DNA of 32,155 nucleotides from JACVRX01 sp035697245 (lineage in GTDB: Bacteria; Actinomycetota; Actinomycetes; Jiangellales; Jiangellaceae). Shown here one piece after another: positions 32,048 through 32,155 of this stretch; within the stretch, counting starts at the first letter, position 1, and each line of letters opens with the position of its first letter. Under the pieces are notes generated by a model. The model worked only from the letters and a program-made list of their open reading frames with translations. It searched no databases and had not been told where the DNA came from. Location: NCBI GenBank assembly GCA_035697245.1, contig DASSDH010000236.1, positions 1 to 32,155 of the forward strand. The letters run 5' to 3'. A program made the translations under genes and the position numbers.

Positions 32048-32155
32048 ATGCGCCTACCGAGATTTCCGGCTGCGCTCGCCGGAGCGGCGGCCCTGCTGTT
32101 GGCCGCGACGGGTCCAGCGATCGCCATTATCGACGGCACCACAGACACGACCGGC
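32048..32155 (+). CDS. Secreted protein start, probably trypsin-like protease (3' partial)
   Basis: Thirty-six residues are visible before the window ends. MRLPRFPAALAGAAALLLAATGPAIA is a classic signal peptide: two Arg, a hydrophobic core, and an A-x-A cleavage site. The following IIDGTTDTTG resembles the N-terminus of actinobacterial S1 (trypsin-like) proteases, which often start with I-x-x-G-T/V. The protease call is therefore tentative. A GGGGA-type ribosome binding site (AGGGGA) lies about eight bases upstream. Upstream, GTAGCC near 31982 might be part of a promoter. Confidence 0.6.
   Translation, partial: MRLPRFPAALAGAAALLLAATGPAIAIIDGTTDTTG

Noticed and set aside
1..32155. tRNA, rRNA or riboswitch genes
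   Set aside because: No cloverleaf-like, rRNA-like or known aptamer-like conserved sequence was noticed on either strand while reading; this was not a computed search.

Overview
The window is a 32 kb piece of high-GC chromosome with the codon habits of an actinomycete: G/C third positions and many GTG starts. The gene content agrees: a mycothiol-dependent maleylpyruvate isomerase-like enzyme, DUF2530, DUF3027, a cold shock protein with a C-terminal extension, a HipA-like/DUF3037 pair, a bacterial XPB helicase with its partner, and a HelD/HelR-type RNA polymerase motor. I cannot name the genus. No tRNA, rRNA, CRISPR array or intact transposase is visible.

Layout. Positions 1-1155 hold the tail of an unidentified basic protein and a membrane-anchored NERD protein; this may be the edge of a mobile element. 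Positions 1344-9543 are mixed metabolism: DUF899 protein, methyltransferase, aldo/keto reductase, a 27-residue membrane peptide, the RNA phosphodiesterase ThpR, a mycothiol-dependent enzyme, a MarR-regulated MFS exporter, DUF2530 protein and a sulfotransferase. Positions 9566-16371 hold a large sacsin-like HSP90-fold ATPase coupled to DUF3027, then an MFS protein, a cold shock protein, and a HipA-like kinase coupled to DUF3037. Positions 16379-21915 hold a HAD-LarE fusion and a head-to-head pair: a cytoplasmic subtilisin-like protease and a TPR-CHAT caspase-like protease. Positions 21943-28020 encode an XPB-associated protein, the XPB helicase and a HelD/HelR-like ATPase. Positions 28017-32155 hold a small membrane protein, an M20 deacylase, an HD hydrolase, DUF4031, CutC, two unknown small proteins and the start of a secreted protease-like protein.

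From memory, the order MarR / DUF2530 / DUF3027 / MFS / cold shock protein / XPB partner / XPB resembles a conserved block near Rv0861c-Rv0880 of Mycobacterium tuberculosis. That makes most of the window core genome. The subtilase and TPR-CHAT pair looks like an insertion into this block. It is the best candidate for an undescribed system: two proteases of different clans, sharing a 68 bp divergent promoter region, with intact catalytic residues and no signal peptides. A proteolytic signalling or defence cascade is a reasonable but unproven reading.

Translational coupling is frequent: five gene pairs overlap by the same four bases, GTGA. Several start codons were moved inward from the longest reading frame because of a ribosome binding site, an overlap, or family length; each entry says so.
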